Source: Lutraria lutraria
Lineage: Eukaryota > Mollusca > Bivalvia > Venerida > Mactridae
Reading direction: 5' to 3'
Assembly: GCA_964023205.1 (NCBI GenBank)
Contig: OZ026843.1
Coordinates: forward strand, 5,131,029 to 5,195,028
Length of the DNA stretch: 64,000 nucleotides
Positions 22,501 to 49,647 of the stretch are shown here, in pieces. The notes beneath the pieces are model-generated. The model ran no database searches. It was not told where the DNA came from and saw only the letters and a program-made list of their open reading frames with translations. The translations under genes were made by a program, and so were the position numbers. The stretch's first letter is position 1; every line of letters begins with the position of its first letter.

Positions 22501-25483
22501 CAGGAAATATATATTTTTAAGGCCGTACCATTATCAGTACTAGTATTAAATCATGATATGGTTAACATAATTTACCATGAATTCTTTAAACATGATCAAC
22601 AAGCTAGGGTCATGCTTAAATCTTTCCCACTTTCTTTATATTCAGAAGCATGGTCTGCACATGATTTTAAACTGGGTCTGGATAATTCCACCATGCACTG
22701 TAAGGTGAACAATCAACATAAAAAACTATGAACCAATTATAAACTTCTAGCTGCAGCATTTGATAAAAGGCAAAAGCCTACTTTTAAATGGTTAACTATT
22801 CCTTAAGGAATAATACAAACCTTGATAAGAACATATCGCTATGTGCCAATTGTTTTGTTCCTTATTCAAGAAATAGACTAAAGACGTATTACGCACACTT
22901 CTTCCAACGTTCTTACAGGGAGCCCATGTGGTTCCATCTTTGGATTCCATAATCTGAAAATCAAAGAAGACAATTTAAAGGTTAAGTAAGTAAATACATC
23001 TATTCATCATTATCACTATAGTGTACATATCTAATGCAAAATTCTATATAATTATGTTCGTCTGATTTGGCAATTTAATAATGACTAAATTTGAGGTAGT
23101 AAACAAGTTTTGAGAAAAGTTAACAAATGTGCAGGAAATAAATGCAATATGTATGTGATAGTACATGTATTTTAAGATGAGAAAATAATGCAAATTTTTT
23201 CGATAAAAAGTAACTCTTACTGTTAGCAATATGTCAAGTAGTCGACCGACTTTTGAAAGACAATTTATAACATACAATGTATTGAATTAGCATCAATGTT
23301 TCATTTACATAATTATTTCAAGTCATTTTACTTTTAGAGAATTTTGATAAAATACTTCAACTGTAGACAGGGTTTTTTCTCGGTATTTTGGGAATATGAC
23401 CCATACCCTTGGGATTGGGAATTTTCGCTGTGTTTTAATCAAAATTGGGAAAAATGTATAACTATAATTTTTGCAGTGTTCAACTTATTCTCCCATAGAA
23501 CAGTAGCAGAATAAGGTATTTTTTTTTTTTGATTGGGAATTTTTGTCTGTGAATTGGGAAAAAAAGATACTATTTTCCATTGGGAATATGACCGAATTTA
23601 GGCCATAAAATCGCCCCCAAAAAATCCCTGGTAGTATACAGTAATAACAACTAATGTCTTTTTGAAAAAAATGATAAACATCCTAAGTTAATTTTACCAC
23701 ACAACCAAATGGAAACTTACAACAAAGCCATCTATGTCTGAATCATCATCAGCAAACATCCAGTTGAGAGTAAGTGTTATACCATCCCGTTCAGCCTCCA
23801 ATGAGTGTGGAGCCTCAAGGACCCTTTTCTTTTCTAGAAAATAATATACAAATATGACATCATTACAGGGCTTTCATTTGACCTTTAAAAATGGCATTTT
23901 GACTCTTGCAAATAATAAAATATAACTTCTGACTCTTGAGAACTTGTACCAAAAGGTTAAATTTAATGGCAGAAAATTTGTTTGACTCATCAAATTATTT
24001 TCAGTTAAGGATCATATTTTACACTTAACTGTTGATGTCATGTGAGTAGATACCATGTTTTGCGCCATACATGAAATTGAACCATAACATATTGGAACAT
24101 TATGGAACCATTTTAATATTACAACACTGTTTATTTTTTTGCCATATTAAAATTAGAATTATTTTCATCCTGGATTAGGTAACCTTTTATAAAACAGATA
24201 GAAGAATTGAATCATCTCTTGGGCTTGTCCATGAGTATTTTGATTTAGACACTAGCATTGGCTGTAAGATCTGCAGTCACAATGTAACAAAGAACTCTGT
24301 ACCTCTCCTTAGAGTCCAGAATACATGTACTACATGTAAAAATGGTGTATACAACTTTTATCAGCTGGCTCCATCTTTTAAACTATGCAACTTTTATTAC
24401 ATAATATCTTACACAATATCATGGTCCTAAACATTTAAAGAGAAAAGTAATAAACAAATAAAACCATGAGTTTTAAACAATAAATTAAATAATGAAAATA
24501 ATACCTTTTGTACCAATTACAGTGGTGTAGCCTAATCCACCTTTATGCAAGTTTGTTATATTACTGCTATGATTCTTTTTGTTATTATCTGACATTTTAT
24601 AAGATCTTCGCATATTAGAACTGTACTGTTTCATAGCATTGCAAACTGTAGTTGCTTGTGGTAATATAGATGAGAGGTTCATCTTGTATTGTGCCTTTTT
24701 TAGTACAGTAGGATTTGAAGAATTCTTTAAAATGGGAATAACAGCAGGTTTTGTTTGATTCATAACATTCAAATTTGTCTTAACAGTCTGCATGCCAGAT
24801 CCTTCATGATGAGCACTTATCTTTGGTTGAGTTACCTCTAGTGTTTTGTTCAATGTAGCACTTGCCATTGGTTGAGTCACCTTGGGTGTTTTGTTCAATG
24901 TACTAACTGTAGAAGATACGGAGGTCACTAATTCATTCTTGATCTTAGTAACAGCAGCAGTTGATATATTACTAGATTGAGAATTATCAGATGGTTGATG
25001 AATGATTCTGGTAGCAATTTTTGGGGGTATCCAAATGCTACTTGTGGTAACAATGGTAGAATTTGGCAGGTATTTTTGGTTAATGTCTGCATTTTTTGAA
25101 ATTTGCAATGTTTTATCAGCTGGTAACACAACAGATGAAGTCTTCAATGGAATTAATACATCATTATCTATGGAATGTACAGGCATGTGATGAGCAGGTG
25201 AACTGTCAGCTGGAGACTTATTTGGAATTCCCTGCTTACTTCTAAGCAAATTTCTGTTTACTCGTGAAACAGAGACTTCTTGTGTGTTATCCTTATTCTG
25301 AAGCTTGCACAAATTTGATGCATCGCTGTTTGGTAGTAACATATGCTTGCAATCTTCAAGAATAACAGCTGGATTTTGTAGTTTCATCAGTTTATTATGC
25401 GATGATAATAACCCAGTGATTTCAGAAGCAACAATCTTTCGTTTCCTAAGCTTTTGTTCTTCAAGTTTTCCATCATTCATCAT
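9842..25483 (-). CDS. Large PIAS-like SUMO E3 ligase (PINIT + SP-RING), 1,830 residues, 18 exons
   Basis: Exons in transcription order: 25483-24505, 23833-23721, 22953-22821, 21605-21429, 21027-20887, 20309-20243, 19830-19789, 19060-18970, 18695-18588, 18071-17969, 16663-16590, 15896-15736, 15545-15445, 14972-14909, 14479-11877, 11697-11411, 10702-10570, 9957-9842. They total 5,493 bases in one frame. The ATG at 25483 follows an in-frame TAA. Residues 1-326 are low-complexity and Ser/Thr-rich, with LNKTxxVTQP repeats. About 335-470 may be a fibronectin-III-like fold (tentative). About 480-650 is PINIT-like. The SP-RING at 675-735 has CPLGKSRL, zinc ligands C691, H693, C716, C719 and FQQDGSW after it. 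Residues 850-856 (VDIIDLT) form a classic SUMO-interacting motif. The 2.6 kb exon is acidic, Ser/Lys-rich and probably disordered. No SAP domain is seen and the protein is about three times PIAS length. Expected role: nuclear SUMO transfer. The last exon is a copy of SMARCE1's. Confidence 0.87.
11133..11321. mobile_element. MITE with CAGGGTTCTCAATAA ends, 6-bp target duplication and G21 run
   Basis: Ends CAGGGTTCTCAATAA and TTATTGAGAACCCTG are perfect inverted repeats, flanked by TATCTA at 11127-11132 and 11322-11327. It is the inverted twin of the element at 55719-55892. A run of 21 G at 11192-11212 replaces what is a short GGGTGG in the twin. It lies in the PIAS-like intron between coding exons 11697-11411 and 10702-10570. 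Confidence 0.85.
14580..14712 (-). repeat. tRNA-derived SINE fragment
   Basis: On the - strand it reads GGGGTTCACAGTCTAATGAT at its head (A-box position) and has a B-box-like GTTTGAATCCC about 60 bases on. It is related in layout to 5660-5766 and 18375-18540. It lies in the intron just upstream of the giant exon of the PIAS-like gene. Confidence 0.45.
16750..16937. mobile_element. MITE with ACAGTCAAACCT / AGGTTTGACTGT ends
   Basis: The ends ACAGTCAAACCTG and CAGGTTTGACTGT are inverted repeats. The inside alternates AAAGGCCA and TGGCATTTG words, giving an imperfect long hairpin. It is the best-preserved copy of the most numerous repeat family in the window. It lies in a PIAS-like intron. Confidence 0.65.
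17524..17809. mobile_element. Decayed MITE related to 23369-23630
   Basis: It begins CCAGGTTTTTTTTCAGTAAT and ends AAAAGTCCCTG. Inside are TTTGGGAACATGACCCATAC and ATTGGGAATTTTTGACC, shared with the copy at 23369-23630. It lies in the PIAS-like intron between coding exons 18071-17969 and 16663-16590. Confidence 0.5.
18375..18540 (-). repeat. tRNA-derived SINE-like fragment
   Basis: It contains GGTGGAATTCAAACTC (reverse of a GTTTGAATTCC B-box) and a head with AAGTGTTTAGC-type A-box spacing on the - strand. It resembles the repeats at 5660 and 14580. The assignment is tentative. Confidence 0.4.
19540..19768. repeat. Dispersed repeat with 'gaccttgacctttgacct' and GGACGGACG words
   Basis: The segment has ACCTTGACCTTTGACCTC, a GC-rich GGTTACGGACGGACGCCG and ends in AAGGGGGCATAC, very unlike the AT-rich introns around it. 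A related but different copy is at 60608-60890, and fragments occur at 9430-9650 and 20540-20790. No reverse transcriptase frame is visible, so it is either a SINE or the 3' tail of a LINE. Confidence 0.45.
22009..22112 (+). repeat. Two tandem copies of a 52-bp unit
   Basis: Units 22009-22060 and 22061-22112 both start CGGATATGAATAGAATAATT and end ACGTGTGCACT. I see only one base differing, so the duplication is recent. It lies in a PIAS-like intron. Confidence 0.85.
23369..23630. mobile_element. MITE with CAGGGxTTTTTT / AAAAAATCCCTG ends
   Basis: It begins CAGGGTTTTTTCTCGG and ends CCCCCAAAAAATCCCTG. Inside are repeated ATTGGGAATTTT words and ATATGACC. It is a related copy of 17524-17809. 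It lies in the first coding-side intron of the PIAS-like gene. Confidence 0.6.
24505..25483 (-). CDS. First coding exon of the PIAS-like gene (residues 1-326)
   Basis: The exon starts MMNDGKLEEQKLRKRK, with a basic cluster (RKRK) that could act as a nuclear localisation signal. It is rich in Ser, Thr, Asn, Lys and Val with no predicted fold. A short tandem repeat (LNKTPKVTQPMASA then LNKTLEVTQPKISA) is visible at about residues 195-225. The donor is AAAAG|GTATT, which sets the phase. The reading frame runs a few codons into the intron (to 24485). No known PIAS N-terminal SAP domain is present. Confidence 0.8.
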
Positions 25484-27229
25484 GTAGTTTTGTGATTAAC
25501 AAGATATCTTGTAGCAGTTCGCAGTTTGTAACATAAATATATATTTTATTATCAATGTTTCCACTAATACTTGAACAGCATTCATCTACAAATAAAGAAA
25601 TGCAATGACATAAAAATAGATTGACAAAAAATTTCAGAACTGAATAAATCTGATGATTTGATTTGAAGCAAAATTACTAAGATTTACAGCATTGTAGATA
25701 AGCTGCATATCAGCACATTTTACGCTTAAAAATGTCAGGATACGCAGAAAGTTTCATTTCCGAGCGAACATTAAATCCAAAAGCTGATTCTAACTTCTGC
25801 TAAGATAGCAAAATATCACTGGACACTCAAACTGTTTCAACACGGAAGTTTAGATTGGGTTAGACTGTACTGAATAAATTACTGCATGTACATGTATACA
25901 TGTAACTGGTAAACTTGTACCTTAGTCTACTCATACCCTAGTCAACTTGTACCTGAATTTGGTCAACTTGTACCTGAATTTAGTATCCCTTGTACGCTTA
26001 TTACGGTATTACCTCTAATGCCTATTAGTGTTTCCTCCAGGCCTTTTTAGGACGGCGCTGCGCCATGCCTCAAAGACAAATCGCCATGCTGCCTTTATAA
26101 ATTGTATGCAGGGTCAATTGTTATAAATTTGCCCCTTTTGTTGGCCTGATGAGTCATTTAAGCAATATTCATTAATTAGCAGAACAATCAATTCAGAAAT
26201 AATCTTGCACAGATTGCTGTAATAGCAAATTATACTATGCAGGGACAAGGAACATCACTAACTAAAGGAATAATCTGGCAACTTGCCCTGCATGGTTCAA
26301 ACCGCACACTGAAAGTGCCCTTTTAGCATAAAAATGCCATGCCTCACTTAAACTCTGCAGGAAACACTACCTATATAATAACAATGTCTGGCACATGCGT
26401 GTCGCCTCCATTTCCATTACCGCATGGCATTTGTTTACATTACATTCCGCGACTCAAACAATTTTATCGATGATTTATCATTTATGTCATTTCTACAGTC
26501 AAGTCCATTTAGGAATTTCCCACTGACTTTGTATCTCGCAATTGATTGGTCTATTAGTGGTATTAAGGTCACCAAGCAAAAATCGTCAGTGTGTCAAGAA
26601 ATGCATTCAGTTGATGTATTATCTTATTGTCATTTGACTGATTGAGAGTATTTTTATGTTTTCCGGCAAAAAAATTGTTTATGAGGATTGAATGGTTGTA
26701 TGATTGCAGACTTGCAAGTTGTCTTACATTTTAAGTCAGGTAAAGAGTTAGACTAATACGGACGACCATACACCATCATCATGTTTCAAGGTTTATCAAC
26801 AAAATTACACAAATTTATGACAATATTTAATAATCTGTAATCAAAATGATGGCGCAGTTGTTAAAATCATTAAAGTATTTTTTAACAAACAAAAAAACAT
26901 TTCGAATTGTTATCAAAAAGTAGGTACAGTACGAGTTGACTAAAGTACGTGTTAACTAAATTCAGGTACGAGTTAACCAGAAATGGTAAAATAACACGCT
27001 TCCGAATGTGAAATCTGTAACTTTGTTAGAATGTATAAAACTATTACAGATTATAAACTATTGCAAGATTATATATCCTATAGGATTAACTTCTGACAAA
27101 TTATATTTTTACTTACACACTATTTTGGTGGCCAGAGATAATACAGATAGTCAAATTTGCAAAAGATTAGTATCAACAAATGCAGTCAACATTCAAGACG
27201 TCCATTTTGTTGTAGTTTTGATAAAAGTC
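25484..27229. other. Intergenic region between divergent PIAS-like and SMARCE1 genes
   Basis: A 5' UTR exon of the PIAS-like gene probably begins at 25588 on the - strand, after TTTATTTGTAG. A further leader or promoter may lie near 25740-25860, which includes an ETS-like ACTTCCG. From 25905 to about 26985 the region is flanked by inverted similar words (TCAACTTGTACCTGAATTT left, AAATTCAGGTACGAGTTAAC right), suggesting one decayed inverted-repeat unit. Nested inside, 26026-26369 has AGTGTTTCCTCCAGG / TGCAGGAAACACT ends. I see no coding exon. Confidence 0.5.
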
Positions 27230-27369
27230 ACCCTCTACGGTCCGAAAGACGGAAAACTACGGGATCGGTCCGTGGTATTCGACTTTAGTGTAACCTTTGA
27301 ACGGCCGCCATCTTTGGCGTCGAAATTTTCTTTGTTGAAATTTAAATAGTTTTTTTGTCGGTTGACTTG
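27230..27369 (+). promoter_or_regulatory. Probable SMARCE1 promoter and non-coding first exon with a YY1-like site
   Basis: CpGs are locally common here (TCCGAAAGACGG, ACGGGATCGGTCCG, AACGGCCGCC) in an otherwise AT-rich region. GCCGCCATCTT at 27304-27314 is the reverse complement of the animal YY1 consensus AAGATGGCGGC, typical near start sites of housekeeping genes. A strong donor (GACTTG|GTAAGT) at 27369/27370 would splice to the acceptor before 28016, 12 bases upstream of the ATG. The transcription start itself is inferred. Confidence 0.5.
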
Positions 27370-28027
27370 GTAAGTTGCTTCTGATTACAATTGCTTCCTA
27401 GACGAATTTGCAAAACTCAACGAAAATCACCAGATATACCTTGCAAATGAATTGAAATAGACGTATTTAAAACATCAATTTATGTGGCATAAATTCATGA
27501 TTCTAAGATTCCCCAGGTGGTATTATGATGGGCTTTCTTTTCTGTGTAATTCTGAGGATGTTACATTTATCAAGATGGAACTGCATCAACCAGTCCTGTT
27601 CACATCTACCAACTGATTCTATATATCAGATTATTAGGGAATAAGTGATCCCTACTCTGCACCACTACTACCTGAACAGTCAGCTAGCTCAGACTCAGAG
27701 GCCTTCCCTCATATGGTTTTATCCTCACGCTGTACACATTCACTTAAAGTCTAACTCTGATAGTGATATCCTGTTAAAAGCATTACAGTTAATGCCATAA
27801 TATTTAAGTTTCTATAACACTTAAAATCTGTTAAGAATCATCAAAAGCCAGAGCAAAATCCATGATTATGATGTCATATGATTATTGGATTTACTAATAT
27901 TTTGGACGAAGGAGACAAGTTGTGCTTCACATACATGTACAAGAGTTATTCCCTTTGTTATTCAGCATAAAATAGCTAACATGATTTTATTTTTAATTGA
28001 TGTATACATTTTCAGTTATCAACCATT

Positions 28028-43930
<15,903 letters not shown>

Positions 43931-44900
43931 TTATAACATGTCTGTACAGTGGATTGTTTAGTGTTCATGTGTTCATAGATATATGGCCCCGAATGTTATA
44001 CAACTTATTATCGGCCTCCTAGTTCAAATCTCATAATTATCTGGTCTGTTTATGTTTCTATGTTAATTGTGATCAGACAATACTGACATTATTGTAACAT
44101 TAGTCTGACTGCATTATTAATCTGAATATGTATTTAAACATTCACCAGTATTACCTTTAAGTTTTTAAACCATAATACTTTGAGAATGGTAACGAGATTT
44201 GAGCTCGGAGACTGTTAATAATGTTTTATAACCTCGGTGCCTGTCTTTTGATTTTTTTTTCGTATCATTTTCATCAAATTTTTCATCATGAATTGATTGG
44301 TGCTGCAATATTCTACACTTTGTTCATGTACAAACTTACAGTATATATGTGAATAGAAATTTGTTGACAAAATGAATTTGTATAATATATCTTGCTTGAT
44401 ATACTGTCCAGTTTTTTTAATGTGATTGTTTAGAATTATCGATACTATTGCATTTTTGTTGTCCATTGTTGCTGTACAATTAACGAGTAATGAATCAAAT
44501 TTGTCTTTATTAAGTCTTAGGAGTACTTGTACTTATTCAATGATTCTGTAAGATTTTGCCATCTTTTAAGTAGTTGTTTTTGAACATGGACTTATCCCTA
44601 AATTAATTGTTGTGGTTTTTCATGGTAAATTGTTCAATAAGATGATTATTCTAATTATCTGTATGCTAGGGAACTTAACATTATGTAAGTGCTTTAAATT
44701 TGAACTTGCAAAATCAGATATGCTTAGGAAAATGAAAATATGAATTTTCATGCGAGGTCAAGATTCTTTTCAATTCTGTAATATAAGGGATGTCACACAT
44801 ATTTCTTCCTTAATCATCAACATGTACATCATAAAATATCATTTCTTAAACAATGTTGCAGCTTTTGTTGTACCAATGTCAATTTCAGTGTAATAAATGG
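43931..44900 (+). terminator. SMARCE1 3' UTR with AATAAA at 44892-44897
   Basis: AT-rich non-coding sequence follows the stop. Its first 50 bases (to about 43982) are shared with the PIAS-like 3' UTR. A canonical AATAAA at 44892 is the likely 3' end. Confidence 0.55.
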
Positions 44901-46098
44901 TTAAAACAAATGTTTTACCTTGTTTGTATTTCAATCTTTAGTGTATTTTCCCTTTTTAAGTCATTAGCCCAACCATAAGATATGTTATATTGATTTTACG
45001 AAAATTAATTTGAAATATGCATGGAGGTCTTTTCAATTCAATCACGGTATTATGGGGAAACTGTTTTTTTTGTACTTGAACTAATAATTAATTTGTGGTT
45101 CAGAAATTATTAGATTCAGATTGGTTGTAATAATGTCATTGTAAAAATTATTCTAAACTTGTCGCTTGAAAGTCAAGTACCGTACCTTTTAAGAAGGGAA
45201 TAGTGTCCGCAATAGATTCTTTGTCTGGCTGAAGATAAATCATGATTTACATGTAACTGATAAACTTGCACCTTCAAACATGATGTAAGACATAATATAA
45301 AGTGCAACTTCTCCAAGGCAACACCCATTGGGAGTAGCAAAATTATGTTGTTGAGTGGTCGTAACTCTAGAGGTTAAATCAAGTGTGCAGTGGGAAAGTC
45401 ATGCTGTTGTTGAAGGGAGGGTGATGCTCAAGAGAGGGCCACTCTGGAGAGGTTGTACTGTAGTTGTTTACTTCCCTGAATGACTGACAACACATGTTTT
45501 TGAGTACATGAGGTTAGTAACCTCTGTTAATCTCTCCTATAGTGCGATGTATTTCTGATAAAAGGACTCTGAACCTAGTATTCTTACAGATGTACCGGTA
45601 CTTCAACATCCTAATCTCAGGATACATATTCTTTATCAATTAAATTTGACATACAATGATTAGGTCAATTATTTGTTATGAAATTGACTGTTACATAAGA
45701 GGAACAGCATACTGGTAATCTGTGCCAAATGTACCTTAGTTCATTAGGTTTTTTTTTTTTAGTGCATTGAACTATTTGTTTGTGGTATCTTTTCAGTAAA
45801 ACCTCACCTCGATCCTAGGTCAGTCACCAATATCTGTACTGTTTGAATTAAAGTCTAAAAGTCATTCACATTAATACTTGTATTGTATGAATAAAAGTCT
45901 AGGGTGTAGTAGACTCCATTGAAAAAACTAGGGATTCTAAGTAAAGCGTGATAAAAGCTGAAACCATATTTTAACAATAGAACCTGTGAGCAAAGGCCAT
46001 CACATGGGAGAAGAAATACGGCAGCACAGTCTTGTCATTGAAGTACGAGTTGTACATTGGTGTTAATGAATGAGAAAAAACACATGGCCATCAATTAT
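44901..46098. other. Intergenic region between convergent SMARCE1 and PDK
   Basis: I see no coding exon. 45300-45463 is a MITE copy (AGTGCAACTTCTCC ... GGAGAGGTTGTACTGT) related to 316-427 and 62933-63117. About 45972-46010 is a fragment of the GTCAAACCT-family repeat (ACCTGTGAGCAAAGGCC). Confidence 0.55.
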
Positions 46099-47239
46099 TT
46101 TATTTGACAATATCGTAAAAAACAATTTTAACATCGACTAGCATTCTAATTGTGTACAATAACTTGTAGATAAGTCTTTAATCCATCTTAAATAAGAAGA
46201 TTTATCTATAAATTACAGTATAAATCTTCATCAGTGACAAAAATTACAATATTATAAAACTATTTTTTTACTTTAAACAGTCATACTGTCTGAGATAAAT
46301 ATTGATTCACAATTTCAAATACTTTAATAGCTTACATGACAGGATGAACCGTTTCTAACAATTCTGTAGTATTTTACATTAGCATCATCAGGTGAGAAAA
46401 AACCTAGTCCTTGGTATGAAATGTTTATTTCATGGGTGAATCTGACCTTTACATTTAACATAGGAATATATTAATTACTATAAATACTTCATATTTTTAA
46501 AACACTTAAGTATTGACCAGGTCTTTCATCATAAAAAAGGTAACACAAGAACTACAGGGAACACAGTACATTAATATAAAAGCTACACTTAGGGGTGGTA
46601 AAAATTTAAAGATCGCAGGAGAAAACTTAACTTTTAACCAATTATATTAAGCATTCAACATTGAATTCAGGTGATAAGTGTATATAGACCGAAACAAAAT
46701 GTCAACTCAACCCACTCCCTTCAATTCAGACAATCTGCGCTTAAGCAACTCTTGGAACAAGCTCTGAATATCTGGCTAAATATCTATACCCCTGTTGAAC
46801 AAATGAAATAATTAGGCTTAACATGATAACATAAAGCAATCCTATCAATTATGGCAGGATCACTTTTTAATACAAACAAATAACTTACTGTTAGTATTGT
46901 CTATTATGAAATAATCCATTTTAACAAGAAATTAAGAACAAACAAATTTTGAACAGTAATTTCAACAATAGTTTGAAATGCAGGTTATACAATTTACATA
47001 AATATTGGCATACCAGTAAGACACAAATGAACCATAAATTACAGAGAAATCATCCTAAAAATACAATCGAGCCAGGTACAACAACATGTCAGTGAAGCTA
47101 GTTTTTATTCATCTAGAATAACATTAAGGTGACAGAATTTATACATCTACATACTGTAAGACAGTGTATGTCTGAATAAAATTCTGTATCACTAAAACAG
47201 AATTAGCAGAACACTTAATATTCATATGATAAATATATC

Positions 47240-47341
47240 AATCACAGGTGTTTGACACGTTTTTATAGTGCCCCAACTGTTAGATATGTATAATATATAT
47301 TATACATATCTAACTATAAAAACGTGCCAAACACCTGTGAT
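47240..47341. repeat. Two-tier hairpin with a 32-bp perfect palindrome
   Basis: 47281-47312 is a perfect 32-bp palindrome centred on ATATAT. Outside it, 47241-47268 (ATCACAGGTGTTTGACACG...) pairs with 47313-47341 with one mismatch (GACACG against GGCACG when inverted), leaving a 12-base bulge on the left. The whole forms a long stem on either strand. It may be a small MITE or a structured 3' UTR element. Confidence 0.8.
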
Positions 47342-48845
47342 ATCAATATGATAAAAATACTAAAGAAAAAATATTTCAAAGAAATTCATCTAGATGTTAC
47401 ATGTATCCGTATGTATCTGTGATCACTTAATGTCATGCGGGCATCTACCCAACGGTAAAAGGCATACATTGATTAATTTCAACCAAGACTTAACTTTTCA
47501 TCTGTACTGAAATAAAGTTAAACCAATAATATTCAATGAAACAAGAAGATTTGGGACAGGATGAAATATGATTCAGGAACTCCAAAACATACCTCGGCCA
47601 GCAAGGTCGAGCTACCGGCTCAGCCGGCAAGCGTTAAACAAAACATTTTACAAACAAAACTTGGCAACATTGCCATTCACACTCTTATACAATTCTAACA
47701 TTTTATTTAAAAACAAAAAGACAAAATATCTATCTCTGAAGTAATCCATGAGTGAAATTTTAGGAACATTGTTAAACCTGTCAAGTAGAGAAATTAAGAC
47801 ATTTTACCTCAGATTTGTAGCATAGAAAATTTATTACAAAGTATTCGAAGCTGACCATAACAAGATAACAGAAAATATGTAATTATCCCTAAAAATAAAA
47901 TGCCCTTACATACTTTTTTATGTCTCACAAATAATTACAAGTATCCTTAACTCTAAAGACTAAGATGATCAAAGGAAAATTTCACTCAATGATTATCTAG
48001 TACAAAAAAGAACAAGAATTATTTGAATGCTATAAAACTAAACTTAATTGAAGTAAGTATGCATGTTATATGCTAGCATATTTCATTTTCGTAACTAACA
48101 CAAGTCTTTATCTTTTTCAAGAGGCCATTAACAGCCATATATAATAAATACTGCACCAGAAATCAACATTATACTATAGTCATTCGGGAAGAGCCGTAAG
48201 TAAGTTTTTAGAACTTGTGGCTTGACCCCTTTGCACAAATTGTACATTTTATTCTATGTAATATTATATGAAAGTTACAAGGCTTAGCAATAAAATATGT
48301 TCAAACAAAAATGAAATCAATTACCGGTATCAACCTGAGCACGTAGCCCAGACACAAAATATTTACAATTACACTTTTCATTGTACAGTAAAACCCTGAA
48401 AACAAGATTTCCCTAGAAATCGGATGATTTTTAAGCACCATTTTTTTCAGAGTTTATCAAAAGTTCTCCAAATACCAGAATTCTCAGACACCGTACTTAT
48501 GGTCCAGTCTGGACAGGGTCTGGTTGTCAAGGGTTTACTGTATATAAAAAATCCATTGATTCTTATCCATTCAAGTCAAACAAAAATGGGAATCAATAAA
48601 CGACAAAATTTATTTATTTCTATAAAATGATAAATAAACAGAGGCATGAATTTAGGCAAAGTGCTAGCTGTAAAAACAACAAACAAAAGAACGTTTTAAA
48701 TAACAATCTGAAACACATTACCACATATTTAAATTATTTACATCATTTAACAAGACTATGTTGTGATTTCAATTTGGATATATGATGAGACTATAGGGTC
48801 CTAACATTCATATGAATACATAACACAATGAACAAACTCTGCATC

Positions 48846-49012
48846 GTCAAACCTGTGAACACCAACCACCCTTGAGAAAAACAAAATATGGCCTTTATTG
48901 ACAGGTGGCCCGAATTCAGAGGTCATTACATCCTAAATAATCAATGACAGATATTTCAACAATTGTGGGTGGCCTTTATTTGGAGGTGTTTGCTAACACA
49001 GGATTGACTTTA
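48846..49012. mobile_element. MITE of the GTCAAACCT family in the PDK 3' UTR
   Basis: It begins GTCAAACCTGTGAACACCAA and ends CACAGGATTGACTTTA. Inside are GGCCTTTATTGACAGGTGGC and GGCCTTTATTTGGAGG, as in the other copies. Confidence 0.6.
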
Positions 49013-49647
49013 TACAGAAACTTAGAACTAGTGATTTTTCTAACTTGATCTATATATGTACAGTAGCCTTGACATGAACTGAGAATTGTAGGAAGCAAAA
49101 GAAGATAAAACAAAGAATATGACAGATAAGCTTGCTTACATATCAACTTCAGGTTGATCAGGGACTGTGATATATAAATTGCTTGTGTACAAATTTTTTT
49201 TATTAATATCAAAATCATAATAGTGCAACATGATTCGAGTTCCTTTTATCACACCGAGTGATATGTACTCAAGCCAAATCATTGTATTTAATGATGAAAA
49301 CTTTTGATTTTTTCTGTCTACAAACAAGCTTGAATATCTTGAATAGACAATTTATGATGAAAGGTTTAAACACAAAGAATCATGACAGAAAACAGCTTAA
49401 TTATACAACCACTGAAATATGATGATTTGAAGGAGAACAAAATATGTAAGAGAATGATATATATGATAGACATAAACAAATCATAACATATATTAGACAT
49501 ATATTAGTCTAGCACACTACAGGAAAAAACATAAATTATATTACAATGCATCGATATTAAACACATTATATCCATAATATCACAAGTTAAACAGTGTTTT
49601 CTTATTCGAAACAAACAAATAAATCCAACACAAAGGAATAGATATCA

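Larger units (their letters stand above)
46099..49647 (-). terminator. Probable long 3' UTR of PDK
   Basis: No exon-like frame is visible on either strand. The reverse complement has AATAAA at 46104-46099. The + strand is A-rich throughout (T-rich on the transcript), and the boundary with the more T-rich SMARCE1 side lies near 46080. A 3.5 kb 3' UTR is long but plausible; earlier poly(A) sites may be used. It contains the hairpin at 47240-47341 and a MITE at 48846-49012. Confidence 0.4.

Noticed and set aside
27008..27349. 113-residue + strand frame upstream of SMARCE1
   Set aside because: No recognisable domain. It overlaps the inferred promoter and leader exon and is not joined in phase to the ATG exon.
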